A DNA stretch of 55,296 nt from Streptomyces altiplanensis. GTDB taxonomy: Bacteria; Actinomycetota; Actinomycetes; Streptomycetales; Streptomycetaceae. Numbering within the stretch: position 1 is the first letter of the stretch; each line of letters opens with the position of its first letter. The stretch lies in NCBI GenBank assembly GCA_003719395.1, contig RHMC01000032.1:1-55296 (forward strand), in the 5' to 3' direction. Under the pieces are notes generated by a model. The model ran no database searches and was not told the origin of the DNA. It saw only the letters and a program-made list of their open reading frames with translations. This document shows positions 17,312 through 25,911 of the stretch, in pieces. Both the position numbers and the translations under genes were made by a program.

Positions 17312-18649
17312 TCAGCGCGTGGCGCCCGTGACGACCCACCGGCCCGAGCGGGTGCGCAGCAGGAGCGTCACCATCCGGACCGCCATCATCAGCGTCATCG
17401 CCCACCACAGAGCGGTCAGCCCGCCGCCGATCACCGGCACGAGAAGAGCGACCGGTGTGAAGACCGCCAGCGTCACCAGCATGGCCCACGCCAGATACGG
17501 ACCGTCGCCCGCGCCCATCAGCACACCGTCCAGCACGAAGACGATGCCCGAGACCGGCTGGGACACGGCCACCACCAGCAATGCGGGCAGGAGCACGTCC
17601 CGTACCACCGGATCACTGGTGAACAGAGGGATGAACAGCGGCCGTGACACCACGACCAGCACTCCGAGCACCACCCCGGAGACGATGCCCCACTGCACCA
17701 TCCGCCTGCATGCCTCCTGCGCACCCTTGGCGTCATTGGCGCCCAGGTAACGCCCGATGATCGCCTGACCCGCGATGGCGATCGCATCGAGGGCGAAGGC
17801 CAGCAGGCTCCACAGGGACAGGAGAATCTGGTGGGCCGCGACATCCGCGTCACCGAGCCGGGCGGCCACCGCAGTGGCGATCATCAGGACGGCGCGCAGC
17901 GAGAGCGTACGGACCAGCAGGGGTGCGCCGGCCTGTGCGCAGGCCCGTATGCCTGCGGCGTCGGGGCGCAGGGACGCGCCGTGGGCCCTGGCGCCCCGCA
18001 CCACCACCGTGAGATAGGCGGCAGCCATCCCGCACTGGGCGATCACGGTGCCCCACGCGGAACCGGCGATGCCGAGTCCGGCGCCGTACACCAGGCCCAC
18101 ATTGAGGGCCGCGTTGGCGGTGAAGCCACCGATGGCGACGTAGAGCGGGGTCCTGGTGTTCTGGAGACCGCGCAGGACGCCTGTGGCCGCAAGTACGACC
18201 AGCATGGCGGGGATGCCGAGGCTGGAGATCCGCAGATAGGTGATGGCGTACGGGGCCGCCGTGTCAGAGGCGCCGAAGACATCGACGAGCCAGGGGGCGG
18301 CAGGCAGGACGACCGCGACCACTGCGGCACCGAGGAGCAGTGCGAGCCAGATGCCGTCCATGCCCTGACGGATGGCGGACGCGAGGTCGCCCGCACCGAC
18401 ACGACGGGAGACCGCGGCGGTGGTGGCATAGGCGAGGAAGACGAAGACACTCACGGCGGTCATCAGGAGCGGGGCGGCGATGCCGAGGCCGGCGAGCTGC
18501 GGGGTGCCGAGGTGGCCGATGACGGCGCTGTCGACCATCACGAAGAGGGGCTCGGCGACCAGGGCGCCGAAGGCCGGGAGGGCGAGTGCGATGATCTCGC
18601 GGTCGTGTCGGCGTCGGCTGGTCCTGGCTGCCGTGGAGGCCTGAGTCAT
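17312..18649 (-). CDS. MATE family efflux transporter (DinF-type)
   Basis: This 445-residue protein has twelve hydrophobic segments and MATE signatures: LALPAFGALVAEPLFVMVDSA, IGHLGTPQLAGLGIAAPLL, and in the second half AHQILLSLWSLLAFALDAIA followed by IIGRYLGANDAKGA. It exports cationic compounds in exchange for Na+ or H+ at the membrane; the substrate is unknown. ATG 18649 is used. Its reversed position between rplI and dnaB is conserved in Streptomyces. It is divergent from dnaB, with the DnaA-box region between them. Confidence 0.92.
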   Translation of the reverse strand: MTQASTAARTSRRRHDREIIALALPAFGALVAEPLFVMVDSAVIGHLGTPQLAGLGIAAPLLMTAVSVFVFLAYATTAAVSRRVGAGDLASAIRQGMDGIWLALLLGAAVVAVVLPAAPWLVDVFGASDTAAPYAITYLRISSLGIPAMLVVLAATGVLRGLQNTRTPLYVAIGGFTANAALNVGLVYGAGLGIAGSAWGTVIAQCGMAAAYLTVVVRGARAHGASLRPDAAGIRACAQAGAPLLVRTLSLRAVLMIATAVAARLGDADVAAHQILLSLWSLLAFALDAIAIAGQAIIGRYLGANDAKGAQEACRRMVQWGIVSGVVLGVLVVVSRPLFIPLFTSDPVVRDVLLPALLVVAVSQPVSGIVFVLDGVLMGAGDGPYLAWAMLVTLAVFTPVALLVPVIGGGLTALWWAMTLMMAVRMVTLLLRTRSGRWVVTGATR

Positions 18650-18662
18650 GGGTGCAATCTAA

Positions 18663-18925
18663 TCTTCCACAGGTAAGTGATGCAATGGCAGTGTGATCCT
18701 TACGAGCGGACACTTTCCGGCTCCGGGTGTGTGCCGTTTGTTCTGATCTTGAACCGGGCGGCGAAGTTTTTCTTCCCCACAGCCGGTGGATGGAGAAAGG
18801 GCAGGTCAGGGTGGTGTGGACGAGGCTGTTATGAGTTTGTCCACAGTGCTGTCCCCCGGTCCGTGCACAGGTTCCGGGGAGTTCTCCACAGCAACTGGTC
18901 TTTCTTCCACAGGGCCTGTGGATAA
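18663..18925. promoter_or_regulatory. cluster of DnaA-box-like sites upstream of dnaB
   Basis: Within 263 bases there are a perfect Streptomyces-type box TTGTCCACA (18837-18845) and a perfect E. coli-type box TTATCCACA on the minus strand (18917-18925). One-mismatch boxes are TCGTCCACA on the minus strand (18815-18823) and TTCTCCACA (18882-18890). Weaker TCTTCCACA strings occur at 18663-18671 and 18903-18911. The region is noncoding and locally poorer in G+C. DnaA binding here could tune dnaB or MATE transcription, or titrate DnaA. The main oriC is not here: no dnaA or dnaN gene is present. Confidence 0.6.
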
Positions 18926-19107
18926 CCAGATTGGCTGAGGCTGTCCGCGGGCCTACCGTGGTGCGGCGCCCGCCTTCTGTTCCGGCCCTGGAAGCGCGTC
19001 GAACTCGATGCGCCGGAACCGGAGTCGGGCATCTCATTTGTCAGAGCCGTGCCGTAAGAAAGAGTGGCACAGCGAGGTCCGCGAAGCGGACGGGAGGAGG
19101 TGGCCCG

Positions 19108-20583
19108 GTGAGCATTTCCGAGCCATTGGACGACCCCTGGACCGACAGCGGTCCCGGTGACCGTCTGCCTTCCCGTCGGCGCCGTGGCGAAGGCCGGGGC
19201 CGCGACGAGCAGCACGACCGCGGCGGCGAGAGCGGTGGCTGGGAGGGTGGCTCCCCCGCTTTCGAGCGGGTGCCCCCGCAGGACCTCGATGCCGAGCAGT
19301 CCGTTCTCGGCGGCATGCTGCTCTCGAAGGACGCCATCGCCGACGTGGTGGAGATCCTCAAGGGCAATGACTTCTACCGGCCGGCCCACGAGACCGTCTA
19401 TACGGCGATTCTCGACCTCTACGCCAAGGGCGAGCCGGCCGACCCCATCACGGTGGGCGCCGAGCTGACCAGGCGCGGCGAGATCACGAAGGTCGGCGGC
19501 GCCTCGTATCTGCACACCCTGGTGCAGACGGTGCCGACCGCGGCGAACGCGGAGTACTACGCCGAGATCGTCCACGAGCGGGCGGTGCTGCGCCGGCTGG
19601 TCGAGGCGGGCACGAAGATCACACAGATGGGATACGCGGCCGACGGCGATGTCGACGACATCGTCAACTCCGCCCAGGCCGAGATCTACGCCGTCACCGA
19701 GCAGCGCACGAGCGAGGACTACCTGCCGCTCGGCGACATCATGGAGGGCGCGCTCGACGAGATCGAGGCGATCGGTTCCCGCACCGGCGAGATGACCGGT
19801 GTGCCGACCGGTTTCACGGACTTCGACTCGCTGACCAACGGCCTGCACCCGGGGCAGATGATCGTCATCGCGGCCCGTCCCGCCATGGGCAAGTCGACGC
19901 TGGCGCTGGACTTCGCGCGGGCCTGCTCGATCAAGAACAACCTGCCCAGCGTGATCTTCTCCCTCGAAATGGGGCGCAACGAGATCGCGATGCGCCTGCT
20001 GTCGGCCGAGGCCCGGGTGGCACTCCACCACATGCGTTCGGGCACGCTGACGGACGAGGACTGGACGCGGCTGGCACGGCGTATGCCGGATGTCTCCCAG
20101 GCGCCGCTCTACATCGACGATTCGCCGAACCTGTCGATGATGGAGATCCGGGCGAAGTGCCGTCGGCTGAAGCAGCGCAATGACCTGAAGCTGGTGATCA
20201 TCGACTATCTGCAGCTGATGCAGTCCGGTGGTTCGAAGCGGGCGGAGAGCCGTCAGCAGGAGGTCTCGGACATGTCCCGAAACCTCAAGCTGCTGGCGAA
20301 GGAGCTGGAGCTCCCGGTGATCGCGCTGTCGCAGCTGAACCGTGGTCCCGAGCAGCGGACCGACAAGAAGCCGATGGTCTCCGACCTGCGTGAATCAGGT
20401 TCCATCGAGCAGGACGCCGACATGGTCATCCTGCTGCACCGCGAGGACGCGTACGAGAAGGAGTCGCCGCGCGCCGGTGAGGCGGATCTGATGGTCGCCA
20501 AGCACCGTAACGGCCCGACGGCGACGATCACGGTGGCGTTCCAGGGCCACTACTCACGCTTCGTGGACATGGCGCAGACGTGA
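19108..20583 (+). CDS. dnaB: replicative DNA helicase DnaB
   Basis: This 491-residue helicase unwinds DNA at the fork. The N-terminal domain (RVPPQDLDAEQSVLGGML, ITVGAELTRRGEI) is followed by the RecA-like motor. The motor has Walker A ARPAMGKST with Lys262, Walker B LVIIDYLQLM, the SLEMGRNEIAMRLLS block and SQLNRGPEQRTDKKP. No intein is present. The start is the GTG at 19108 (SISEPLDDPW) behind GGAGGAGG; the longer upstream frame crosses the promoter region and is not used. A hydrophilic Arg/Gly region (15-50) precedes the conserved domain. Confidence 0.96.
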   Translation: MSISEPLDDPWTDSGPGDRLPSRRRRGEGRGRDEQHDRGGESGGWEGGSPAFERVPPQDLDAEQSVLGGMLLSKDAIADVVEILKGNDFYRPAHETVYTAILDLYAKGEPADPITVGAELTRRGEITKVGGASYLHTLVQTVPTAANAEYYAEIVHERAVLRRLVEAGTKITQMGYAADGDVDDIVNSAQAEIYAVTEQRTSEDYLPLGDIMEGALDEIEAIGSRTGEMTGVPTGFTDFDSLTNGLHPGQMIVIAARPAMGKSTLALDFARACSIKNNLPSVIFSLEMGRNEIAMRLLSAEARVALHHMRSGTLTDEDWTRLARRMPDVSQAPLYIDDSPNLSMMEIRAKCRRLKQRNDLKLVIIDYLQLMQSGGSKRAESRQQEVSDMSRNLKLLAKELELPVIALSQLNRGPEQRTDKKPMVSDLRESGSIEQDADMVILLHREDAYEKESPRAGEADLMVAKHRNGPTATITVAFQGHYSRFVDMAQT

Positions 20584-20636
20584 CGTCCTGATGCGCGGGG
20601 TCTCAGGCTTCGTGGCACACAGTCTCAGCCGCGAGG

Positions 20637-20668
20637 TCACAACGGGGGCACTTATACCGCCGTTGTGA
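20637..20668. terminator. inverted repeat after dnaB
   Basis: TCACAACGG and CCGTTGTGA are perfect complements separated by 14 bases, starting 54 bases after the dnaB stop. A terminator is the simplest reading. An operator is also possible, since the arms are only moderately GC-rich and no U-run follows. Confidence 0.45.
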
Positions 20669-20812
20669 GACTCCCTGGCCGGAGCTTTCACCCTTTCCGG
20701 TGGCGGGATCCTCGACCGGCCCCGTGGCGGAGGAAGCCGCGACGCCGCTCTCCGCGCGACCGGGCAGGAACCCGCGCCCCCGTCATCCTGTGTGACGCCT
20801 TGACCAGCCCAC

Positions 20813-21428
20813 ATGCAGGGCAGTGACTCGAACGCTTCGCTGCCGCCCTGCCCTGTTGCCTCTCCACCCTTCACCGAAGCCACTCGGGTCCTCGGCATTC
20901 ACCCGTCGGCACCGACCACCCGGATCAACGCGGAACTGCTGGGCACCGACGCGGGCGGCTGTGAAGTACGGGAACTTCTCTTGATCGGCAAGGTGCGGGA
21001 CATTGCGACCTCGCCGACGATGGTGGTCGGCGACCGGGCGCCGGCGGGCGCTCAGCCGTCGGCGGTGATCGTGGACTTCCTCGCCGGAGGCGGCCGTAGC
21101 CGCGAGATGCCCGAGGAGGTCCGGCGCCTGCGCCGGGACGAGTCCCTGCTGGACCAGCGCGACCCGCTCGGCGCCCGCACCCTGCTGAAACCCCCCGCTC
21201 GACGAACACGCAGACGACCGGAACGTCCGTCGGCTCGCAGCCCGCGGCCACTTCCACTCCGCCCAGCCGACACGCGTCTGTGACGTGCTGGAACAACTGA
21301 TCGTCGATGCACCGGACAGCTCCTACGCGCGGCTCATGATCGGCCGCACCCTTCAGCATCTGGGGAGGGAAGGCGAGGCGGATCCGCATCTGAAGACGGC
21401 CGCCGCCATGACGCCCGAGTTCGCCTGA
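20813..21428 (+). pseudogene. frameshifted TPR-type protein or remnant
   Basis: The upstream part reads ...REMPEEVRRLRRDESLL-DQRDPLGARTLLKPP and then loses its frame in a run of six C at about 21187. The next frame continues with PLDEHADDRNVRRLAARGHF, YARLMIGRTLQHLGREGEAD and HLKTAAAMTPEFA, ending at TGA 21426. The joined C-terminus has the helix-turn-helix periodicity and consensus small residues of tetratricopeptide repeats. The N-terminal part (from about 20813) is less Streptomyces-like in codon use and its start is unclear, so real gene decay is more plausible here than elsewhere in the window. No function can be given. Confidence 0.5.
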
Positions 21429-21578
21429 CCGGCCGGTGCCGGCGTCGACGGTATCGCGGCGTCCGCCGGGCCGGGCACGTGATCACAGGACCGTCCTGCG
21501 GCAGCGAAACGGTGAACGCGCAACCGAACCTCCTGAAAAGAGGTCGACGGGGTGAGACCGTGCCGGTAGGTCTTGACC

Positions 21579-22955
21579 ATGACCTCACCGCTCGAAGAGC
21601 TGCTTCCCTGTACGCAACGTGCCCTTCTGCACCGCATCGCCGCCGCACAGGCCGAAGGCAGGGCGCCCTCGCTCGTCGCCGCGGTGGCCCGTGACGGGCA
21701 GACCGTCTGGACGGGTTCTCGTACCTCGGTCGACGGGCACGGGCCGGATGCCGGTACGCAGTACCGGATCGGTTCGATCACCAAGACGTTCACCGCTGTG
21801 CTGGTGATGCGGCTGCGTGACGAAGGCCTGCTCGACCTCGGTGATCCCCTGGAGAAGCACCTCCCGGGGACGGGGGTGGGTGAGGTGACCGTCGCCCAAC
21901 TGCTCAGTCACACCGCGGGGTTGGCGGCGGAGACTCCGGGGCCGTGGTGGGAACGGACCCCGGGTTCCCTGCGCCCCGGGCTCGGCGATGTGCTGGGTGA
22001 GCAGCCGCGCATGCATCCCGTCGGGCGTGTTCACCATTACTCCAACCCGGGTTACACGCTGCTCGGCCGGCTCGTCGAGGCCGTACGCGGGGATTCCTGG
22101 GCCGACGTCCTGCGGCGCGAGGTTCTTGAGCCGCTGGGCATGCGCCGTACGAGTGCGCAGCCCGAGGCTCCGCATGCCGGTGGCTGGGCCGTGCATCCGT
22201 GGGCGGATGTGATGCTGCCCGAACCGGCCGTGGATCTCGGGATGATGGCTCCGGCCGGTCAGCTCTGGTCGACGACCGCCGATCTCTGCCGCTTCGCCGC
22301 GTTCCTCGCGGCGGGCGACGAGAAGGTGCTGAGCGCCGGGTCCGTACGGGAGATGCGCACGCCCGCCGCTCCGCCGGGCCCCGGAGAGGCGGCCGGCGGT
22401 TACGGGCTGGGGATGCAGATCGTCCACAGCGGTGGACGGACGCTGGTGGGGCACACGGGTTCGCTGCCGGGCTTCGTCGCGGGTCTGTGGATGAGCGTGG
22501 AGGACGGGGTGGCCGCGGTCGCGCTCGTCAATGCCACATCGGGGGTGTCCGCGCCGGCGGTGGCGGCCGACCTGATCCGTATCGTCGTCGAGGCCGAGCC
22601 GCGCATCCCGGAACCTTGGCGGCCGCTGGCCGAAGTCGACCAGGAGCTGCTGACGCTGACAGGCCCATGGTTCTGGGGCACGTCGCCGTACGCCCTCTCT
22701 CTTGGCGCAGACCGCGCGCTGGAGCTCCAGCCGCTGCGGGGCAACGGCCGGGGCTCGCGCTTCGCCGCCCGGCCGGACGGGACCTGGACCGGTCTCGACG
22801 GCTACTACCTGGGGGAGACGCTCCGGGTGGTACGGCGGGAGGACGGCTCGGTGAGCCATCTCGACCTGGGGTCGTTCGTCTTCACGCGTGAGCCGTACGA
22901 GCCGGGGGATGTGGTTCCCGGGGGTGTGGACGAAGGCGGCTGGCGCGCGCTGTGA
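21579..22955 (+). CDS. serine hydrolase, beta-lactamase/DD-peptidase (class C-like) family
   Basis: This 458-residue protein belongs to the penicillin-recognising Beta-lactamase family. The catalytic Ser-x-x-Lys is in GSITKTFTAVLVMRL, the Tyr-x-Asn motif in HHYSNPGYTLLGRL, and the third motif is HTG in GHTGSLPGFVAGLW. There is no signal peptide, so it may be cytoplasmic and act on esters or D-amino acid peptides rather than cell wall. A C-terminal domain of about 130 residues follows the hydrolase core. ATG 21579 is used over the TTG six bases before it. A parS-like site follows the stop codon directly. Confidence 0.88.
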   Translation: MTSPLEELLPCTQRALLHRIAAAQAEGRAPSLVAAVARDGQTVWTGSRTSVDGHGPDAGTQYRIGSITKTFTAVLVMRLRDEGLLDLGDPLEKHLPGTGVGEVTVAQLLSHTAGLAAETPGPWWERTPGSLRPGLGDVLGEQPRMHPVGRVHHYSNPGYTLLGRLVEAVRGDSWADVLRREVLEPLGMRRTSAQPEAPHAGGWAVHPWADVMLPEPAVDLGMMAPAGQLWSTTADLCRFAAFLAAGDEKVLSAGSVREMRTPAAPPGPGEAAGGYGLGMQIVHSGGRTLVGHTGSLPGFVAGLWMSVEDGVAAVALVNATSGVSAPAVAADLIRIVVEAEPRIPEPWRPLAEVDQELLTLTGPWFWGTSPYALSLGADRALELQPLRGNGRGSRFAARPDGTWTGLDGYYLGETLRVVRREDGSVSHLDLGSFVFTREPYEPGDVVPGGVDEGGWRAL

Positions 22956-22956
22956 C

Positions 22957-22970
22957 GTTTCACGTGGAAC
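22957..22970. other. parS: parS site with one mismatch
   Basis: GTTTCACGTGGAAC differs from the Streptomyces consensus at one position and equals the reverse complement of the core GTTCCACGTGAAAC of the Bacillus subtilis parS. It lies two bases after the serine hydrolase stop codon. ParB binding is likely. Confidence 0.75.
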
Positions 22971-23089
22971 CGGGCTGTGGACTCTGGATTCCAGCAGGGT
23001 GATCTCGTCGGCCCTCCGGCTTGTCCTCTCCTGGGCCCTTGGGCCCGTTCGAGCGGGACGACGAGCTGAATCGGACAAAGGAGTGGTTG

Positions 23090-23542
23090 TCAGATACTCA
23101 TCTTGAATCCGACATGGGAGGCTTCGAAGCCGAGCCGCTCGTAGAAGCGGTGGGCGTCGGTGCGGGTGGCGTCGGAGGTCAGTTGCACCAACTGGCAGTT
23201 CTGGCGGCGGGATTCGTCGATCGCCCACACGATCAACTGTGTCCCAAGGCCGCTGCCGCGCTCGTCGGCATGGATGCGTACGCCTTCGACGACCGAGCGG
23301 GTGGAGCCGCGACGGGACAGTCCGGGTATGACGGTGAGCTGCAGTGTGCCGACGACCCGGCCCTCGCGTACGGCGACGACCACGTGCTGGTTCGGGTCGT
23401 CGGCGAGCCGGGCGAGGGCGGCGGTGTACGGGGCGAGGTCGTCGGGGGACTCGCGCTGGGCGCCCAGTGGGTCGTCGGCGAGCATGGCCACGATCGACGG
23501 GAGGTCACCGGGGACTGCGGGGCGTATCTCAAGATCGCTCAT
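23090..23542 (-). CDS. GNAT family N-acetyltransferase
   Basis: This 150-residue protein is a single GNAT domain. It has GTLQLTVIPGLSRRGSTRSV (strands 4 and 5), the acetyl-CoA pyrophosphate loop as ERGSGLGTQL, and HRFYERLGFEASH at the C-terminus. It acetylates an unknown small molecule or protein. ATG 23542 (MSDLEIRPAVPGDLP) is 10 bases after the MarR stop, so the two form an operon with marR first. Confidence 0.9.
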   Translation of the reverse strand: MSDLEIRPAVPGDLPSIVAMLADDPLGAQRESPDDLAPYTAALARLADDPNQHVVVAVREGRVVGTLQLTVIPGLSRRGSTRSVVEGVRIHADERGSGLGTQLIVWAIDESRRQNCQLVQLTSDATRTDAHRFYERLGFEASHVGFKMSI

Positions 23543-23552
23543 GGAGCGCAGA

Positions 23553-24020
23553 TTACGCAGCCGGTACGGGCATCCGCAGTTCTTCGACGGCCTTGACCAG
23601 GGGGGCCAGCTCGGGGTTTTTCGCGGCCCCGTCGAGGGCCTCGCGCAGTGCGGCGTCGTTGGTGGGCCGGGCCTCGGCGAGCAGGGCCAGGCCGGCTTCG
23701 GTGACGTCGGTGTAGATGCCGCGCCGGTCGGTGTCGCAGAGGTAGCGGGTCAGCAGACCACGGTCCTCGAGGCGGGTGACCAGACGGGTGGTGGCGCTCT
23801 GGCTCAGTACGACGGCGTCGGCGACCTGCTTCATCTGCAGGTGTCCGCCGGTGCCGTTGTGCTGGCGGCTGAGGACGTCGAGGAGCGAGTACTCGCGCAC
23901 GCTCAGACCGTGGCGGCTCTGGAGGGCCTTCTCGATGTGGGCGTCGATCCTGCCGTGCAGCAGGGAGAGGGCGCACCAGCCCTGGGAGAGCGCGGTCAGG
24001 GCGGGGTCTGTCGCTGTCAT
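23553..24020 (-). CDS. MarR family transcriptional regulator
   Basis: This 155-residue winged-helix protein has LSVREYSLLDVLSRQ, the recognition helix region VLSQSATTRLVTRLEDRGLL and the wing CDTDRRGIYTDVTEAG, all MarR hallmarks. ATG 24020 (MTATDPALTALS) follows AGGAGAG. It is divergent from an MFS transporter, the usual MarR-efflux arrangement, and probably represses that pump and itself in response to a ligand. A palindrome lies in the shared promoter region. Confidence 0.92.
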   Translation of the reverse strand: MTATDPALTALSQGWCALSLLHGRIDAHIEKALQSRHGLSVREYSLLDVLSRQHNGTGGHLQMKQVADAVVLSQSATTRLVTRLEDRGLLTRYLCDTDRRGIYTDVTEAGLALLAEARPTNDAALREALDGAAKNPELAPLVKAVEELRMPVPAA

Positions 24021-24090
24021 GGATCTCTCCTTGTCCGGAGCCGCTTGAGCCCGGAAACCAGGATAGACGACGACCGCAATAGCCCGCGCT

Positions 24091-24120
24091 TGCATTTAGC
24101 CCGCGTCTGCAATTATTGTG
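24091..24120. promoter_or_regulatory. candidate MarR operator between marR and the MFS gene
   Basis: The A/T-rich palindrome CAATTATTG (24110-24118) sits in the divergent gap and is extended imperfectly to TGCAATTATTGTG. A further TTGCA at 24090-24094 pairs with TGCAA at 24108-24112. The surrounding sequence is GC-rich, so an AT-rich palindrome here stands out. Assignment to this regulator is positional. Confidence 0.4.
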
Positions 24121-24164
24121 GACGCTCGTAAGGTGCATGTGCAATCTATTCGGAAGGTCTGGCC

Positions 24165-25385
24165 ATGCCACTCGCGCTCCTCGCCCTCGCCATCGGGGCG
24201 TTCGGGATCGGCACCACAGAGTTCGTGATCATGGGTCTGCTGCCCGAGGTCGCCACCGACTTCGGTGTCTCAATCCCCACCGCCGGCTACCTGGTCAGCG
24301 GCTACGCCCTCGGTGTCGTACTGGGCGCTCCGCTGATGTCGGTCCTCGGCACCCGGATCTCCCGCAAGCGCATGCTGCTGCTGCTGATGGGACTGTTCAT
24401 CGCGGGCAACCTGCTCTCGGCGCTCGCTCCCTCATTCGGTGTGATGCTCACCGGCCGTGTGGTCGCGTCCCTCGCACACGGTGCGTTCTTCGGCATCGGG
24501 TCGATCGTCGCGGCCGACCTGGTGGCCCCGGAGAAGAAGGCCGGAGCCATCGCCATGATGTTCACCGGCCTCACCGTCGCCAACGTCGTGGGCGTCCCGC
24601 TCGGCACGTTCGTCGGCCAGAGCTACGGCTGGCGGATCACCTTCGCCGCGGTGGCGGCGCTCGGGGTGCTCGGTCTCGCGGGCGTCGCCCGGCTCGTACC
24701 GGAGACGCCGAAGCCCGAGGGCGTACGGCTGCGCCACGAGCTGGCCGCCTTCCGCAATGTGCAGGTGCTGCTCGCCATGGCGATGACCGTGCTCGGCTTC
24801 GGCGGTGTCTTCGCCGCGATCACCTACCTCGCGCCGATGATGACCGGCATCGCCGGTTACTCGGCCGGGTCCGTCACCTGGCTGCTGGTTCTCTTCGGGC
24901 TCGGCATGGTCGGCGGCAACCTGGTCGGCGGCAAGTTCGCGGACCGTGCGCTGATGCCGCTGCTGTACGTGTCCCTGGGCGCTCTCGCCGTGGTCCTGGC
25001 CCTCTTCACGATCACCGCGCACCACCAGATCGCGGCGGCGGTCACCATCGTGCTGATCGGCGCGCTGGGCTTCGCGACCGTTCCGCCGCTCCAGAAGCGC
25101 GTGCTGGACCAGGCCGCGGGCGCTCCCACTCTCGCCTCCGCCGTCAACATCGGCGCGTTCAACCTCGGCAACGCGCTCGCCGCCTGGCTCGGCGGCCTCG
25201 TCATCGCGGCAGGACTCGGTTACACCGCTCCCAACTGGGTCGGCGCGGTGCTCGCCGCCTCGGCCCTCGGGCTCGCGTTCCTGTCCGGCGCCCTGGAGCT
25301 CCGCACGGACGCCCGCAGCCGGATCGTCGCGGGATCAGCCTCCGGGCCGGCCGCCACCACCGCTGCCGCTGACGCCCTTCACTGA
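24165..25385 (+). CDS. MFS efflux transporter, DHA1/AraJ-like
   Basis: This 406-residue protein has twelve membrane segments. The N-terminus LALAIGAFGIGTTEFVIMGL is characteristic of the AraJ/YdhP/Bmr-like DHA1 group. The cytoplasmic motif A equivalent is GAPLMSVLGTRISRKRML, and motif C-like glycines occur in GLTVANVVGVPLGTFVGQ. Drug or sugar export by proton antiport is likely. It is divergent from marR and followed by an HbpS-like gene 57 bases later, a common trio in actinomycetes. ATG 24165 follows GGAAGG. Confidence 0.92.
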   Translation: MPLALLALAIGAFGIGTTEFVIMGLLPEVATDFGVSIPTAGYLVSGYALGVVLGAPLMSVLGTRISRKRMLLLLMGLFIAGNLLSALAPSFGVMLTGRVVASLAHGAFFGIGSIVAADLVAPEKKAGAIAMMFTGLTVANVVGVPLGTFVGQSYGWRITFAAVAALGVLGLAGVARLVPETPKPEGVRLRHELAAFRNVQVLLAMAMTVLGFGGVFAAITYLAPMMTGIAGYSAGSVTWLLVLFGLGMVGGNLVGGKFADRALMPLLYVSLGALAVVLALFTITAHHQIAAAVTIVLIGALGFATVPPLQKRVLDQAAGAPTLASAVNIGAFNLGNALAAWLGGLVIAAGLGYTAPNWVGAVLAASALGLAFLSGALELRTDARSRIVAGSASGPAATTAAADALH

Positions 25386-25442
25386 ACCAGCCGACCGAAC
25401 CACCCGGCTGAACCACCCCCTGAACAACCAAGGAGTTCCCTC

Positions 25443-25881
25443 ATGAGCACCACGACCACGACCGCCACCGCCGTCGTCCCGCTGACCATCCAGGACGCCG
25501 AAGCACTCGTCGATGCGGCCCGACGCGCGGCAGAAGAGGCCGGGGTCACGGTCGCTGTCACCGTTCTCGACGCGGGCGGTCACCTGCTGGCCTTCCGGCG
25601 CGACGACCGGGCCGTGCTGATCGCCGGTGAGACCAGCACGCGCAAGGCGTACACCGCGCTCCAGCTGAACGCCCCGACCGCCGGCCTGGTCGACGCGGTC
25701 CAGCCCGGCGGGCTCTTCCACACCTTGCCGACCGCGCTGGAGCGCCCGCTCCTGTTCATCGCCGGAGGAGTGCCGGTCCACCGTGACGGCCGCCTGATCG
25801 GTGCGGTCGGTGTGGGCGGCGGAGCGCCCGACCAGGACCACGGGCTTCGCGACCGGCGCCGTCGTGGCCCTCGGCCGGTAG
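25443..25881 (+). CDS. GlcG/HbpS family protein, frameshift near the C-terminus
   Basis: The family fold is visible in LTIQDAEALVDAARRAAEEA, VTVLDAGGHLLAFRRDD, STRKAYTALQLNAPT, GGVPVHRDGRLIGAVGVGGG and APDQDHG. Members bind haem, corrinoid or other small ligands, and some act extracellularly. After DQDHG the expected end FATGAVVALGR is found in the next frame and stops at 25879-25881. One base (a C near 25847) is therefore surplus, probably by sequencing error. Uncorrected, the frame runs to 25997 as an Arg/Gly-rich tail overlapping the convergent gene. Corrected length is about 145 residues, normal for the family. No signal peptide is seen. ATG 25443 follows AAGGAG. Confidence 0.82.
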
Positions 25882-25911
25882 CCGGACCCGGCCCCGGACA
25901 CGGGCCCGCCG

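Noticed and set aside
18663..18925. The DnaA-box cluster as the chromosomal origin itself
   Set aside because: Too few boxes and no dnaA-dnaN genes beside it; the Streptomyces oriC lies between those genes.
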